64,000 nucleotides of DNA from Photobacterium sanctipauli (GTDB taxonomy: Bacteria; Pseudomonadota; Gammaproteobacteria; Enterobacterales; Vibrionaceae). A program made the position numbers and the translations under genes. The stretch is from assembly GCF_003026495.1 (NCBI RefSeq), contig NZ_PYMA01000006.1:62001-126000 (forward strand), given 5' to 3'. Positions 8,796 to 17,867 of this stretch are shown here, one piece after another. Positions within the stretch are counted from its first letter, which is position 1. Each line of letters opens with the position of its first letter. The notes below the pieces were generated by a model, which made no database searches, had not been told where the DNA came from, and saw only the letters and a program-made list of their open reading frames with translations.

Positions 8796-9346
8796 CCCTT
8801 CGCCTCCTCAAGCATTGCGTCATACATTGGTTTCAGCGTGTCGTTCCAGTTACGGTCGTTCACATCACCAACGTGGCGGTAGCGGATAATACCTTGGGCA
8901 TCAATCAAGAAAGTTTCCGGCGCACCGTACACACCCAGGTCCATACCCAACATACCGTTGCCATCAAACAGGCTGTGGATGTACGGGTTACCCAATTCGT
9001 TCAACCAACGCACAGCTTTAAGGCGATCGTCCTTGTAGTTAAGGCCGATAATTTTAACGCCTTCGCTAGCCAACTCGTTCAGGTAAGTGTGCTCTGCGTA
9101 ACAGGTTGGGCACCATGTCGCCCAAACGTTCAACAGCAGCGGCTCACCGGTGAAAATGTCTTGTTCGTAAAGCTTGCCTGCTTCAACAAGATCTTCCAGC
9201 TTAAACTCAGGTACCGGCTTGCCAACCAGCACAGATTCCAGCTTGGTTGGATCATCACCACCAGCATTTTTGTTCAACTGGATCATGAACATCACGACCA
9301 GTGCCAAAAAGAAAATCAGCGGAATAAACAATAACTTTTTGTTCAT
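8792..9346 (-). CDS. ccmG: Periplasmic thioredoxin-like CcmG/DsbE
   Basis: 184 residues. Seen: N-terminal membrane anchor (residues 4-23), then a thioredoxin-like domain with the active site WATWCPTCYAEH (Cys79, Cys82) and the cis-Pro segment YGAPETFLID. CcmG reduces the disulfide formed in apocytochrome c or CcmH, using electrons from DsbD. The start shares its base with the end of ccmF and the stop overlaps ccmH, showing tight translational coupling. Confidence 0.95.
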   Translation of the reverse strand: MNKKLLFIPLIFFLALVVMFMIQLNKNAGGDDPTKLESVLVGKPVPEFKLEDLVEAGKLYEQDIFTGEPLLLNVWATWCPTCYAEHTYLNELASEGVKIIGLNYKDDRLKAVRWLNELGNPYIHSLFDGNGMLGMDLGVYGAPETFLIDAQGIIRYRHVGDVNDRNWNDTLKPMYDAMLEEAKG

Positions 9347-11334
9347 TAGTTAACTTCAGCCTCTTTTTTTGCAGTCTCGACTTTCTTCGCCGATGGCGCT
9401 TTCTTGCGGAAGCGGTAGCGTTTATCGCTGATAGCGAGTGCACCACCCAATGCCATCAGGCCTGCGCCGAACCAAATCCAGTTAACAAATGGCTTGAAGT
9501 AGATACGAACCGCCCAAGCACCGTTATCCAGTTTCTCACCCATTGCCACATATAGGTCACGGGTAATACCACTATTGATTGCCGCCTCGGTCATCATCGA
9601 GCCAGCCACGCTGTAGAAGCGCTTTTCAGCATGAAGGGTCGTGATGTACTTGCCGTTACGAGTGATATCGAAATCAGCAATGTAGCCGTCGTAGTTAGGA
9701 CCATCAGCATCACGTACACCGTCGAAGTAGAAGTCGTAGCCCTGAACCGTGTAGGTCTCACCCGGCGCCAAACGCACATCCCGCTCGATATCGTAGTTCG
9801 AAACGAGGGAGATACCAATAACGGATACCGCCAAACCAATATGGCCCAGTATCATTGCCCAGTGGCTACGACCTAGTTTGCCAAGGCCAACCATAAAGCT
9901 GTGACGGTGAGTTGCACGCTCATACAGCTCGAAACCGTGCATCACAACAATCCATATCGCCATTGCCATACCCAGTACCGCCATAGGCTCAAGTACTTCG
10001 GTAAACAGCTTCACAGACAAATATGCAAACGGCAGTGTTATCAAGCCAGAAATCATCATCTGCTTGCTGATGTTAGACAGCTTGTCGCGCTTCCAGCGAA
10101 CCAGAGGACCGATACCCAAAATAAAGGCAAACGGGATCATCAACCAAGTAAACAAGGTATTGAAGAACGGCACACCGATTGAAACCGAGCCAAGGCCGAT
10201 TTGCTTGTGGACGAGCGGTAGCAGCGTACCAATCAATACCACCAATAGCGCCGCAACCAAAAGCAGGTTGTTAGCAAGCAGCAAGTTCTCACGGGAAAAC
10301 AGGCTGTAGTTACCACGAGAGCGTACCTGACCACCGCGTAGGGCGTACAACAGCAACGAGCCGCCGATCACCACAACAAGGAAGCCAAGAATAAACATAC
10401 CGCGGGCCGGATCAGAGGCGAATGCGTGAACCGAGACCAATACGCCCGAACGAACCAGGAAGGTACCTAGCAAGCTTAGCGAGAATGCCGAGATCGCAAG
10501 CAGTACCGTCCATGCCTTGAACGTACCACGCTTTTCGGTAACGGCCAATGAGTGCATTAGCGCCGTACCCGCCAACCAAGGCATGAAAGAAGCATTTTCT
10601 ACTGGATCCCAGAACCACCAGCCACCCCAGCCGAGTTCGTAGTAAGCCCACCATGAACCCAGTGCGATGCCCAGAGTCAGGAACGACCATGCTGCAATTG
10701 TCCAAGGACGAGACCAACGTGCCCAAGCAGTATCAAGGCGACCCGTCATCAAAGATGCGATAGCAAAGGCAAACGCAACCGAGAAGCCAACGTAACCCAT
10801 GTAAAGCAGCGGCGGGTGAATGATCAGACCTGGATCCTGCAGTAACGGGTTAAGGTCGCGGCCATCAACCGGGAAGAACGGCAGGGTACGGTCGAACGGG
10901 TTTGACGTCACGATGATGAACAGCAAGAAGCCAATCGCAATCATACCCATGATAGACAGTACGCGAGCCAGTGATTCAAGCGGCATACCGCGGCTATAAA
11001 TCGCCACCAGTACCGCCCAACCTGCCTGGATCAAAGCCCAAAGCAACAGTGAACCTTCGTGGCCACCCCATACCGCAGACAAGCGGTAATACCAAGGTAG
11101 CAATGAGTTAGAGTTACTTGCTACGTAAGCGATGGTGAAATCGTTCGAGTAGAAACCCCAAGACAGGATAATGAATGACACCAACGTCATCCCGAAGATG
11201 CCGTACGTTAGCGGGCGAGCCATACGCATCAGGGACTGGTTGCCCACCGATGCACCATATAGCGGATAGATAGAGACGAGGATCGACAGACCCAATGCCA
11301 CTATCAGACTAAAATGACCTATTTCAGCAATCAT
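9346..11334 (-). CDS. ccmF: Cytochrome c heme lyase subunit CcmF
   Basis: 662 residues with many membrane segments. Seen: the heme-handling tryptophan-rich segment WGGWWFWDPVENASFMPWL (WWD domain) and the conserved EGSLLLWALI region, as in CcmF. CcmF is the integral membrane core that ligates heme from holo-CcmE to apocytochrome c. It overlaps ccmE at 11334 and ccmG at 9346 by a single base each. Full length for the family, no disruption. Confidence 0.96.
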   Translation of the reverse strand: MIAEIGHFSLIVALGLSILVSIYPLYGASVGNQSLMRMARPLTYGIFGMTLVSFIILSWGFYSNDFTIAYVASNSNSLLPWYYRLSAVWGGHEGSLLLWALIQAGWAVLVAIYSRGMPLESLARVLSIMGMIAIGFLLFIIVTSNPFDRTLPFFPVDGRDLNPLLQDPGLIIHPPLLYMGYVGFSVAFAFAIASLMTGRLDTAWARWSRPWTIAAWSFLTLGIALGSWWAYYELGWGGWWFWDPVENASFMPWLAGTALMHSLAVTEKRGTFKAWTVLLAISAFSLSLLGTFLVRSGVLVSVHAFASDPARGMFILGFLVVVIGGSLLLYALRGGQVRSRGNYSLFSRENLLLANNLLLVAALLVVLIGTLLPLVHKQIGLGSVSIGVPFFNTLFTWLMIPFAFILGIGPLVRWKRDKLSNISKQMMISGLITLPFAYLSVKLFTEVLEPMAVLGMAMAIWIVVMHGFELYERATHRHSFMVGLGKLGRSHWAMILGHIGLAVSVIGISLVSNYDIERDVRLAPGETYTVQGYDFYFDGVRDADGPNYDGYIADFDITRNGKYITTLHAEKRFYSVAGSMMTEAAINSGITRDLYVAMGEKLDNGAWAVRIYFKPFVNWIWFGAGLMALGGALAISDKRYRFRKKAPSAKKVETAKKEAEVN

Positions 11335-11819
11335 TATTGTGCACTGCCTTGTAGTTGTTTATCAGTGTACTGAAGCGGCTCATGAGTTTTCTGCATGGCT
11401 TCTGCAACTTCTGGTGGCATGTATTCTTCATCGTGTTTCGCCAGTACTTCAGAAGCAACAATCGTTGTTTCATCCACTAGCTCACCCTGTGCCACGATAC
11501 CCTGACCTTCACGGAATAGATCAGGCAGAATACCGTTGTATTTCACGGTTACCGATGGGCCAACATCTGCCACATCGAAACTGACCTGAAGCGATTTTGG
11601 ATCACGCACTACTGTGCCTTCAACAACCATACCGCCGATACGCAGGCGCTGGCCAACCTGAGGTTTGGTACCGTCAGCCTTACCATTAACCAATTCCGTC
11701 GGGGTGTAGAACAAATCCATATTCTGATTTAGTGCATACAGCAGTAGACCGATTGTTGCACCGAGGCCAACAACTAGCGCCAATACCAACGTCAGGCGCT
11801 TTTTACGTCTCGGGTTCAT
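11334..11819 (-). CDS. ccmE: Periplasmic heme chaperone CcmE
   Basis: 161 residues. Seen: basic N-terminus and single membrane anchor ([22 protein letters not shown]), an OB-fold domain, and the heme-binding histidine in [13 protein letters not shown] (His129, matching the covalent heme site of the family; the nearby Tyr is also conserved). CcmE receives heme at the CcmC/D complex and delivers it to CcmF. Overlaps ccmD by 4 bp. Confidence 0.95.
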   Translation of the reverse strand: MNPRRKKRLTLVLALVVGLGATIGLLLYALNQNMDLFYTPTELVNGKADGTKPQVGQRLRIGGMVVEGTVVRDPKSLQVSFDVADVGPSVTVKYNGILPDLFREGQGIVAQGELVDETTIVASEVLAKHDEEYMPPEVAEAMQKTHEPLQYTDKQLQGSAQ

Positions 11820-12025
11820 AGTGTGTTCTCCAATTTTTCCGCTTCTTTAATACGTTGCTCGCGCGCAATTTTGTTTTTGATTTCCGCCGCCAAACGGCGT
11901 TTGGTGTTGAGGCTGGAAATAATCAGCCATAGCAATGCGCCAAATGAAATGCCATATGCCGCCCAAACGTACTGGGCATAGCCGCCCATGGCTAGAAAGT
12001 CACTAAAAGAGTCAAAATGCATCAT
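11816..12025 (-). CDS. ccmD: Heme exporter accessory protein CcmD
   Basis: 69 residues, the usual small size. Seen: one membrane helix ([21 protein letters not shown]) followed by a basic, Arg/Lys-rich cytoplasmic tail ([24 protein letters not shown]). CcmD helps release holo-CcmE from the CcmABC complex. The gene lies 4 bp after ccmC and overlaps the start of ccmE. Confidence 0.92.
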   Translation of the reverse strand: MMHFDSFSDFLAMGGYAQYVWAAYGISFGALLWLIISSLNTKRRLAAEIKNKIAREQRIKEAEKLENTL

Positions 12026-12029
12026 GGCC

Positions 12030-12761
12030 TCACTTCATCAATTCACGCACCCAAGGGCGGTGGCTTTCACGAGCAATAATTTCGTTACGCAGACGAACCA
12101 ACGTCACTGCGCCAAACAAACAGGCAAAGCCGACAATGTTCAACAACAGTGGCCAAAGCATGCTGGTATCCATTGATGGCTTATCAAATTTGGTGATGGT
12201 TGCGCCCTGGTGAAGGGTGTTCCACCACTCTACCGAGAAATGAATGATAGGCAGGTTAATCACACCTACCATTGCCAGAATACCCGCCGCTTTCGAGGCC
12301 GTTTTCTGATCATCAAATGCGTTGTATAGTGCGATAACACCAAGGTATAGGAACAAAAGGATTAATTCAGAGGTTAGGCGTGCATCCCATACCCACCATG
12401 CGCCCCACATCGGCTTACCCCAGATAGCACCGGTAAGCAGTGCGATAACGGTAAAGACGGCACCGATTGGCGCCATTGCCAATGCCGCAAGATCAGAAAG
12501 GCGAATTTGCCATACGATACCGATGAATGCCGCGATGGCCATCGACATGTAGGCCCCCATCGACCAAATCGCTGCAGGCACATGCAAATAAATAATTCGG
12601 AAACTGTCACCTTGCTGGTAATCCGTCGGGGCGAACATCAATCCCCAAACCGATCCCACTAAAATGGCAACTAAGGCAATGATTGAAAACCAAGGTAACA
12701 AGGTACCGCAAAGACGGTAGCAATTTTCAGCTTTCGCGTAGGGATGTAACCACTTCCACAT
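12030..12761 (-). CDS. ccmC: Heme exporter/heme-handling protein CcmC
   Basis: 243 residues, about six membrane segments. Seen: the WWD-type motif WGKPMWGAWWVWDARLTSELILL flanked by conserved histidines (IYLHVPAAIWSM; LPIIHFSVEWWNTLHQG), the pattern that binds heme at the outer face of the membrane for loading on CcmE. It heads the ccmCDEFGHI run. Unusually, it is separated from ccmB by about 300 bp instead of a few tens. Confidence 0.95.
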   Translation of the reverse strand: MWKWLHPYAKAENCYRLCGTLLPWFSIIALVAILVGSVWGLMFAPTDYQQGDSFRIIYLHVPAAIWSMGAYMSMAIAAFIGIVWQIRLSDLAALAMAPIGAVFTVIALLTGAIWGKPMWGAWWVWDARLTSELILLFLYLGVIALYNAFDDQKTASKAAGILAMVGVINLPIIHFSVEWWNTLHQGATITKFDKPSMDTSMLWPLLLNIVGFACLFGAVTLVRLRNEIIARESHRPWVRELMK

Positions 12762-13064
12762 AATTTTGCTCTACTCGTGTAATAGTAATAAGTACGTTTA
12801 TTCGGCTAGCTTTGGTTCTGATTTCAGATAAAATCATTACCGAACAACGTTTTTCATCATTATTTGGCGCTGACCCACCGGATATAGTCGGGTGACATGC
12901 CTTACTTATCCAGATCGGCCTTGCAAGTTGAATACTCCTTAAGGGGTAATCAAAAAACTAACGCCTGCTTCCTTGTTCTTGCTCAAATTGTCTCATGAGA
13001 TCGTGTCTCATGAGACAGGGCGAATAACTCTAATTGTAATCATTTATTGCACATTGCTGTGTCT
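12762..13064. other. 303-bp intergenic spacer between ccmB and ccmC
   Basis: No convincing open reading frame was seen on either strand. The stretch contains the paired palindromes at 12989-13017 and a near-palindrome TACTCCTTAAGGGGTA at 12934-12949. In most ccm operons the two genes are nearly adjacent, so a regulatory element or an extra promoter for ccmCDEFGHI is likely, but no clear -35/-10 pair was identified. Confidence 0.6.
12989..13017. promoter_or_regulatory. Tandem palindromes, candidate operator in front of ccmC
   Basis: A perfect 14-bp palindrome, TGTCTCATGAGACA, lies at 13004-13017. A second copy with the same core, TGTCTCATGAGA, lies at 12989-13000, so the cores are 15 bp apart. 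Two equal palindromes on neighbouring turns suggest a site for a dimeric repressor. Alternatively the RNA could form a hairpin. The regulator is not known. Confidence 0.45.
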
Positions 13065-13736
13065 TTATTGAACACTTATACGCAATGAGGCTGCAACCGC
13101 GAACGGCGATAACGTTGCCGAACCCACCAACATGGCCCCCATTAGGGCCAGCTGGCCATTGTATGGCATCCCTAGGCTTGCGGCATCAATTGCGGAGGTC
13201 GCGAATATAAGCACAGGTATATAAAGCGGCAAAATGAGCAAGCTCAATAAAACCCCACCTTTTCGCAAGCCAACGGTTAACGCCACCCCAATCGCACCTA
13301 GAAAGCTTAACGTTGGTGTACCGATTAGTAGGGTCAGTACCACCGCTTTCCATGTCGGCCAATCCAGCGACAGCAAAATAGCCAGCAACGGGCTGATCAG
13401 AAGCAACGGCACACCGGTTAACAGCCAATGCGCCAACATCTTGGCAAACGCCAGCACCGGCAAGGGCGTTGGCATCATCAACATCTGCTCTAGCGAGCCA
13501 TCGACGAAGTCATCACGGAACAGGCGCTCCATCGATAACAAGGCGGCCAGCAATGCCGCCACCCAAACAATCCCCGGTGCAATTCGCGCCAACAAGTTGG
13601 GCTCCGGGCCAACACCCAGCGGAAACAAGGTGATGACAATAATAAAAAACCACAACGGGTTAAACACATCCGCCTGACGTCGAAAAGCAATCAACAACTC
13701 GCGGCGAATTACTTGTGAAACAGCGCTCAACATCAT
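13065..13736 (-). CDS. ccmB: Heme exporter ABC permease CcmB
   Basis: 223 residues with six hydrophobic segments, the standard CcmB size. Seen: the N-terminal RRELLIAFRRQADVFNPLWFFIIVITLFPLGVGPEP and the mid segment RDDFVDGSLEQMLMMPTPLPVLAFAKMLAHWLL, both typical of CcmB. With CcmA it forms the ABC part of the CcmABCD complex that uses ATP to release heme-loaded CcmE. Starts 8 bp after ccmA. Confidence 0.95.
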   Translation of the reverse strand: MMLSAVSQVIRRELLIAFRRQADVFNPLWFFIIVITLFPLGVGPEPNLLARIAPGIVWVAALLAALLSMERLFRDDFVDGSLEQMLMMPTPLPVLAFAKMLAHWLLTGVPLLLISPLLAILLSLDWPTWKAVVLTLLIGTPTLSFLGAIGVALTVGLRKGGVLLSLLILPLYIPVLIFATSAIDAASLGMPYNGQLALMGAMLVGSATLSPFAVAASLRISVQ

Positions 13737-13743
13737 CCCTTTC

Positions 13744-14394
13744 CTATCGTCCCAATTTTATTTTTCTTAGGTGATCGCTATCAGCGAACATATCTTGGTG
13801 CGTAGTCAGGATAACAATACCGCCACGCATCACATGGGAAAGGAACAACTGCTCCAACACTTTTACCCCTTGCTTATCGATAGCCGTCAACGGCTCATCG
13901 AGGATCCATAGCTTATGGTTGCTCAACCACAGCCTTGCCAACGCCACCCGGCGCTGCTGCCCGGCCGATAACTGGCCTGCCGGTACATCCTCTCGCCCAG
14001 CCAGCCCAACGTGGGCCAATGCCTGCCACAGGCTGTTTTCACCATGCACCTTAGGCTCACCCTGCAAGTCATTGCTTTCGTTGCTCACATGCATGTTTTC
14101 GAAAAACGCCAGATTCTCAAATGCTGTGAGCTCTCGCTTAACACCGGTTTGGTGGCCAAGAAACAGCAAGTCCTGGTAGTAATCCTCACGTGCGGATTCA
14201 ATATTTTCATTGTGCCAGCACACTTTGCCGCTATCTGCCCGTCCGAGCCCCGCCAGGATCCTTAACAAGGTGGTTTTACCCGCGCCGTTATGGCCTTCAA
14301 TCTGGACCAGCTCGCCAGTTGATACCGAAAATTGCAGGTCATCGAACAATACCCGTTCGTCTCGGGTACAACTTAACTCTTCTACAGACAACAT
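13744..14394 (-). CDS. ccmA: Heme exporter ABC ATPase CcmA
   Basis: 216 residues from ATG 14394; a longer TTG-initiated frame to 14421 exists but adds nine residues not expected in the family, and an AGGA precedes the ATG. Seen: Walker [17 protein letters not shown] signature [14 protein letters not shown], Walker [13 protein letters not shown], and the switch His (LTTHQD). Pairs with CcmB. First gene of the ccm run and divergent from the FliK-like gene at 14502, so the 107-bp gap holds promoters for both directions. Confidence 0.95.
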   Translation of the reverse strand: MLSVEELSCTRDERVLFDDLQFSVSTGELVQIEGHNGAGKTTLLRILAGLGRADSGKVCWHNENIESAREDYYQDLLFLGHQTGVKRELTAFENLAFFENMHVSNESNDLQGEPKVHGENSLWQALAHVGLAGREDVPAGQLSAGQQRRVALARLWLSNHKLWILDEPLTAIDKQGVKVLEQLFLSHVMRGGIVILTTHQDMFADSDHLRKIKLGR

Positions 14395-14501
14395 AAAAAT
14401 GATGTATCCTAGGTGACACAATTAAGGTCGCATAGTACCACAGCGCTGTTACTGATTGTTAGCGACAAGGTTCGATTGACGTGATCCCAAGGTGATTTAT
14501 T

Positions 14502-15401
14502 GTGAACTCAATTCGTGGTGATCATCAGTCCATTGCAGTACAGACCAAAAATGGACAAGCTGATGTAAAAAAAGTGCCACAAGATACAAAAAAAATGTCG
14601 ACAAATGTTGTCGAGCGCACACAACTGCCCCAGAGTGTACAGTTAACCCCCACCTCTAGCGGGGTCAATACCAAGCACACACCGTTGTCGCAGCTGAGCC
14701 AGTTATTACAACAAATGAATGTTTTGCAACGATTATTTACAACTATCAATCCTGCAAGCAACGCGTCCACCCCGCCAGTGGCCTCACCTCTTTCCCAGCT
14801 GTTTTCACAATTGTTGCAACCATCGAACCAAGCCTTACTCATTCGCTGGTTACAACAAGGGGCGGGAAAAAATGCCCTTATCGAGCTATTGACCCAACGC
14901 CAAGATCCTAACAGTGCACTTCGGCAGTGGTTGGGGCAGCTGCCCCAGCAACAGCAAGAAGAAACCCTCGCTTTGCTGAAGTTGGCTATCGAGCAAAGGC
15001 TCGCACCACTCCCTCCGAGCCGCGAACCAGAGTCCATCATGCTCTACTGGCCGCTATTACAGCCAAATGGCAGAGAAGCGAGGATAGCCGTTTACCAACA
15101 ACACCAAGAAAAGAGGAACGGGCAGCCAGGCAAACCCAAGTGGAAAGTGAAGCTTACCTTGCCCATCGCAACCAACGATAGCCTAGAAGCAACAGCAAAT
15201 TGGAACGGGGAGCAGCTTGACCTGCTGTTTGAATCTGGCAACGGTCATGTTATTCGAAAAACCGAACAACTGGCCCCGCTGCTCGAAGCCAGACTTGAAA
15301 TGTTGGGACTAAAAGCGAACAGCATTCAATACAACCAGCTAGAACCTGCGCCACTCACCCCAACGGCAACCACAACATCAGGAATTTTGGTCACAGTATG
15401 A
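14502..15401 (+). CDS. FliK-like flagellar hook-length control C-domain protein
   Basis: 299 residues, GTG start at 14502 supported by AAGGTG at 14489-14494. The N-terminal 150 residues are Gln/Ser/Thr-rich and low in complexity. The C-terminal part has the pattern of the FliK C-terminal domain (KLTLPIATNDSLEATANWNGEQLDLLFESGNGHVIRKTEQLAPLLEARLEMLGLKANSI). It is stop-start overlapped (ATGA) with a free-standing FlhB C-domain gene, the same partnership as FliK and FlhB. It is distinct from the full fliK at 34748. A role in export specificity is likely but unproven. Confidence 0.72.
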   Translation: MNSIRGDHQSIAVQTKNGQADVKKVPQDTKKMSTNVVERTQLPQSVQLTPTSSGVNTKHTPLSQLSQLLQQMNVLQRLFTTINPASNASTPPVASPLSQLFSQLLQPSNQALLIRWLQQGAGKNALIELLTQRQDPNSALRQWLGQLPQQQQEETLALLKLAIEQRLAPLPPSREPESIMLYWPLLQPNGREARIAVYQQHQEKRNGQPGKPKWKVKLTLPIATNDSLEATANWNGEQLDLLFESGNGHVIRKTEQLAPLLEARLEMLGLKANSIQYNQLEPAPLTPTATTTSGILVTV

Positions 15402-15691
15402 ATAAACGTGCCATTGCACTGCATTACAGCGGCGGTTCGGATGCGCCCACTGTCGCCGCCAAAGGCTACAACCAGTTGGCCGAACACATTATCGAACAGG
15501 TAAAACAGCAGGGGGGCTTGATCCACCAAGACGACGAGCTGTCGACATACCTCGATAAGCTCGAAGCCGGTGATGCCATCCCCGAGCAGCTTTACCGGGT
15601 AATTGCCGAGCTGATCGCATTTTCCTGGCTCCTAAACGGAAAAACCCCTCCCGGGTGGGAAGGGTTGGAAGGCATTGATGAAACCGTGTAG
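15398..15691 (+). CDS. Stand-alone FlhB C-terminal domain protein (FhlB-like, EscU/YscU family)
   Basis: 97 residues, translationally coupled (ATGA) to the preceding FliK-like gene. The whole protein aligns with the cytosolic domain of FlhB: AIALHYSGGSDAPTVAAKGYNQLAEHIIEQ matches the VAL.YD....APVVVAKG..FLALKIRE part, and IPEQLYRVIAELIAFSWLL matches IPDGLFSAVAQVLAYIFQL of the FlhB in this window. The autocleavage NPTH segment and the membrane domain are absent. Comparable pairs are known in Bacillus (YlqG/YlqH) and many proteobacteria. It may substitute for or modulate the FlhB C-terminal fragment at the export gate. Confidence 0.85.
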   Translation: MNKRAIALHYSGGSDAPTVAAKGYNQLAEHIIEQVKQQGGLIHQDDELSTYLDKLEAGDAIPEQLYRVIAELIAFSWLLNGKTPPGWEGLEGIDETV

Positions 15692-15725
15692 CAAGGCTGC
15701 TCGGCGAAAAACACCTAAAGCCCAA

Positions 15726-16160
15726 TCAGCGGCGCCGCGGTTGCGCCATCTTTTGCTGTAAGCGCAGCAGCAACTCAGCCTCGGCCTTGGGCAAATCGCA
15801 TTCTTCCATCAGCTCATTGACATCCGCCCCGAGCTCGACCATTTTGCTAGCTCGGCTGTAAAGCTTGCCATCGGGATCCTGCATTGCCATCTCGCCTTGC
15901 CTGTCAGCGATCATTTCCAGGTGCTGGGCCATTTCGGCCAGTTTCTGGCTCATCCCCATCGAGCCAGCACGCAGCTCGTTGAACTGCTTGAGCAAACTCT
16001 CATGCTGGTGACGGGCATTTTTCAACACGGTTTCCGTCGCTGCAAATTTGCTTTCAAGGGCCTGGCGTGCCAAACGCTCGCGTTTGACCATTAGCCAAGC
16101 GATAAAAACGGCCAGCAACGAAACAGCCAGCGGAAGCCATTGCAACAACATATCAAGCAT
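15726..16160 (-). CDS. DUF2802 family membrane-anchored protein at the end of the chemotaxis operon
   Basis: 144 residues from the ATG inside TAATG at 16160, coupled to the cheW stop; a longer frame to 16184 lies within cheW. Seen: one N-terminal membrane helix (MLLQWLPLAVSLLAVFIAWLMV), a Lys/Arg/Gln-rich coiled-coil region (about residues 30-85), and a C-terminal segment LVELGADVNELMEECDLPKAEAELLLRLQ-like that looks like a small helix-turn-helix. The family regularly closes the cheY-to-cheW operon of vibrios and pseudomonads. Its function is not established. Confidence 0.8.
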   Translation of the reverse strand: MLDMLLQWLPLAVSLLAVFIAWLMVKRERLARQALESKFAATETVLKNARHQHESLLKQFNELRAGSMGMSQKLAEMAQHLEMIADRQGEMAMQDPDGKLYSRASKMVELGADVNELMEECDLPKAEAELLLRLQQKMAQPRRR

Positions 16161-16654
16161 TATAGGTACGCCATTTCGTCCCATTCATCATCAGAAAGCA
16201 GCTTGTTCAAATCAACCAAGATCAGCAACTCGCCATCACGGTTACTTACCCCTTGGATAAATTTAGCACTTTCCTCAGTACCGACACTTGGTGTGCTGTC
16301 GATTTCAGAGCTACGTAGGTAAACCACTTCCGCAACGCTATCAACAAGAATACCAATCACCTGCTTTTCAGCTTCGATGATCACAATGCGGGTGTTGTCA
16401 GAGATTTCACCCGGCATCAAGCCGAAACGTGAACGGGTATCAATCACGGTCACCACATTGCCGCGTAGGTTGATAATACCCAATACGTAATCCGGCGCGC
16501 CTGGCACGGGTGCAATTTCAGAGTAACGCAGTACTTCACGTACCTGCATGACATTGATACCGTAGGTTTCGTCTTCCAGCTGGAAAGTAACCCATTGCAG
16601 TACCTGATCGTTACCGTCTTCTTTTTGTATTTCGGCGACACTCACCTGAGACAT
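16160..16654 (-). CDS. cheW: Chemotaxis coupling protein CheW
   Basis: 164 residues. Seen: WVTFQLEDETYGINVMQVREVLRYSEIAPVPGAPDYVLGIINLRGNVVTVIDTRSRFGL, the CheW fold with the conserved NLRG segment, and a second half with GILVDSVAEVVYL. It links chemoreceptors to the CheA P5 domain in the polar array. It sits 16 bp after parP and overlaps the DUF2802 gene. Confidence 0.96.
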   Translation of the reverse strand: MSQVSVAEIQKEDGNDQVLQWVTFQLEDETYGINVMQVREVLRYSEIAPVPGAPDYVLGIINLRGNVVTVIDTRSRFGLMPGEISDNTRIVIIEAEKQVIGILVDSVAEVVYLRSSEIDSTPSVGTEESAKFIQGVSNRDGELLILVDLNKLLSDDEWDEMAYL

Positions 16655-16670
16655 GCTGTTTCCTCTTTAC

Positions 16671-17867
16671 CTAATTTGCAGCTTTAATATTTACAGCCTT
16701 AACATCTAATCCCGCATTAAGCATCGAGATCAGTTCGCTAACATGAATTAGCGCACACATTTTTTCTTTTACCATACCGGCAAGCCAAGGGCGCTTACCG
16801 GCCTTTTCCCGCCAGCGCACACTGTGCTCTGTCAGGTTCTCGGTTCCTTGCAGGGTATTACATGCCAGCCCCCACTTACTTTCACCCAGCATCACAAGAT
16901 AGCGATACTCCTCGCGGTGTTCATCGTCGGCGAGTTTTTCCGGCATCACCCAGCGCGCGGTATCCACCACATCGAGTTGGTGGTCGCGGTTAGTCATCAA
17001 GCCAAGGTACCAAGGCGGTCTGCCAAGCAAGTGGTTTACCTCACCAAGTTGGTGAATGCCTCCCAGCTCGGTCAGTGGAACCGCAAAAGTCACACCGTTT
17101 ACTTCAAAAAACAGTGCCTGAAATTCATTGCCCAGCTGATGCTGTTGGTGCCATTGCTCGGGCGGCTCATCATCCCCCGCCTGAGTCTCAAGGGCCGACG
17201 CTTGCAGCTGTGCCTCTTCGTCTGCGCTGTCAGCACTGGTACCAGTGCCATCATCCCCCAGCTCGAGCTCCTCGGAAGGCTGCGATTCTGCCTCATGGGC
17301 CATTACCTGTTGCCATTCATCACTGAGGGTTTCGGTTGGCTCCTCAGCCTGCTCCTGAGCTTGCGCCCCTGGTAGCAAACTGTTCATTTGGCTCAGCAAG
17401 CGCTGTACATCTTCCAAGTGCTCTTTACTGGTAGGCTCTGGCTCGTACCACGTCAACGCAGGCTTGGCATCGCTGGCTGGCTGTGCCTCGCTAGCAGGCT
17501 TAATGTCCAATACCGACTTTGGCGCCAACGCTGGCTCAGGGTGATCGCCTTCCCCGTTAAGGGAATCAAAGTCAAACGGTTGAGCCTGCTCCTGCGGTGC
17601 TATAGGCCCAGCAGGTGAAGATACTTCTTGGTGATCTGGCCTGGGTAAGTCCTGATGGCCAGCCTCTTCGCTATTATCCTCAGCACCGATAGCTTCCCCG
17701 CTAGCACAGATAAGCTCATCGGCCGTTGGCTCGCCAGCCACTTCAGCTTGACTAGCTTCTTGCTCGGGCGGTTCCTCGGCACTGCCAAACAGTTCCGGCT
17801 CCGCCAGCAAATCCAAGAAGTAATCATCCAGCGCCTGTTCGCTGGACAGGCGTGCATTATCGCTCAT
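16671..17867 (-). CDS. parP: ParP, CheW-like polar anchor of chemotaxis arrays
   Basis: 398 residues. Seen: an N-terminal region of about 240 residues rich in Glu, Ala, Pro and Ser and probably disordered, followed by a CheW-like (AIF) domain from about residue 245 (FQALFFEVNGVTFAVPLTELGGIHQL, PPWYLGLMTNRDHQLDVVDTARWVM). It lies between parC and cheW and overlaps parC by 11 bp. In Vibrio, ParP binds CheA and ParC and holds the signalling arrays at the flagellated pole. The identification rests on domain layout and position. Confidence 0.88.
   Translation of the reverse strand: MSDNARLSSEQALDDYFLDLLAEPELFGSAEEPPEQEASQAEVAGEPTADELICASGEAIGAEDNSEEAGHQDLPRPDHQEVSSPAGPIAPQEQAQPFDFDSLNGEGDHPEPALAPKSVLDIKPASEAQPASDAKPALTWYEPEPTSKEHLEDVQRLLSQMNSLLPGAQAQEQAEEPTETLSDEWQQVMAHEAESQPSEELELGDDGTGTSADSADEEAQLQASALETQAGDDEPPEQWHQQHQLGNEFQALFFEVNGVTFAVPLTELGGIHQLGEVNHLLGRPPWYLGLMTNRDHQLDVVDTARWVMPEKLADDEHREEYRYLVMLGESKWGLACNTLQGTENLTEHSVRWREKAGKRPWLAGMVKEKMCALIHVSELISMLNAGLDVKAVNIKAAN

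Noticed and set aside
8696..9334. 212-codon plus-strand open frame
   Set aside because: Antisense to ccmG and the 5' part of ccmH, with no family motif.
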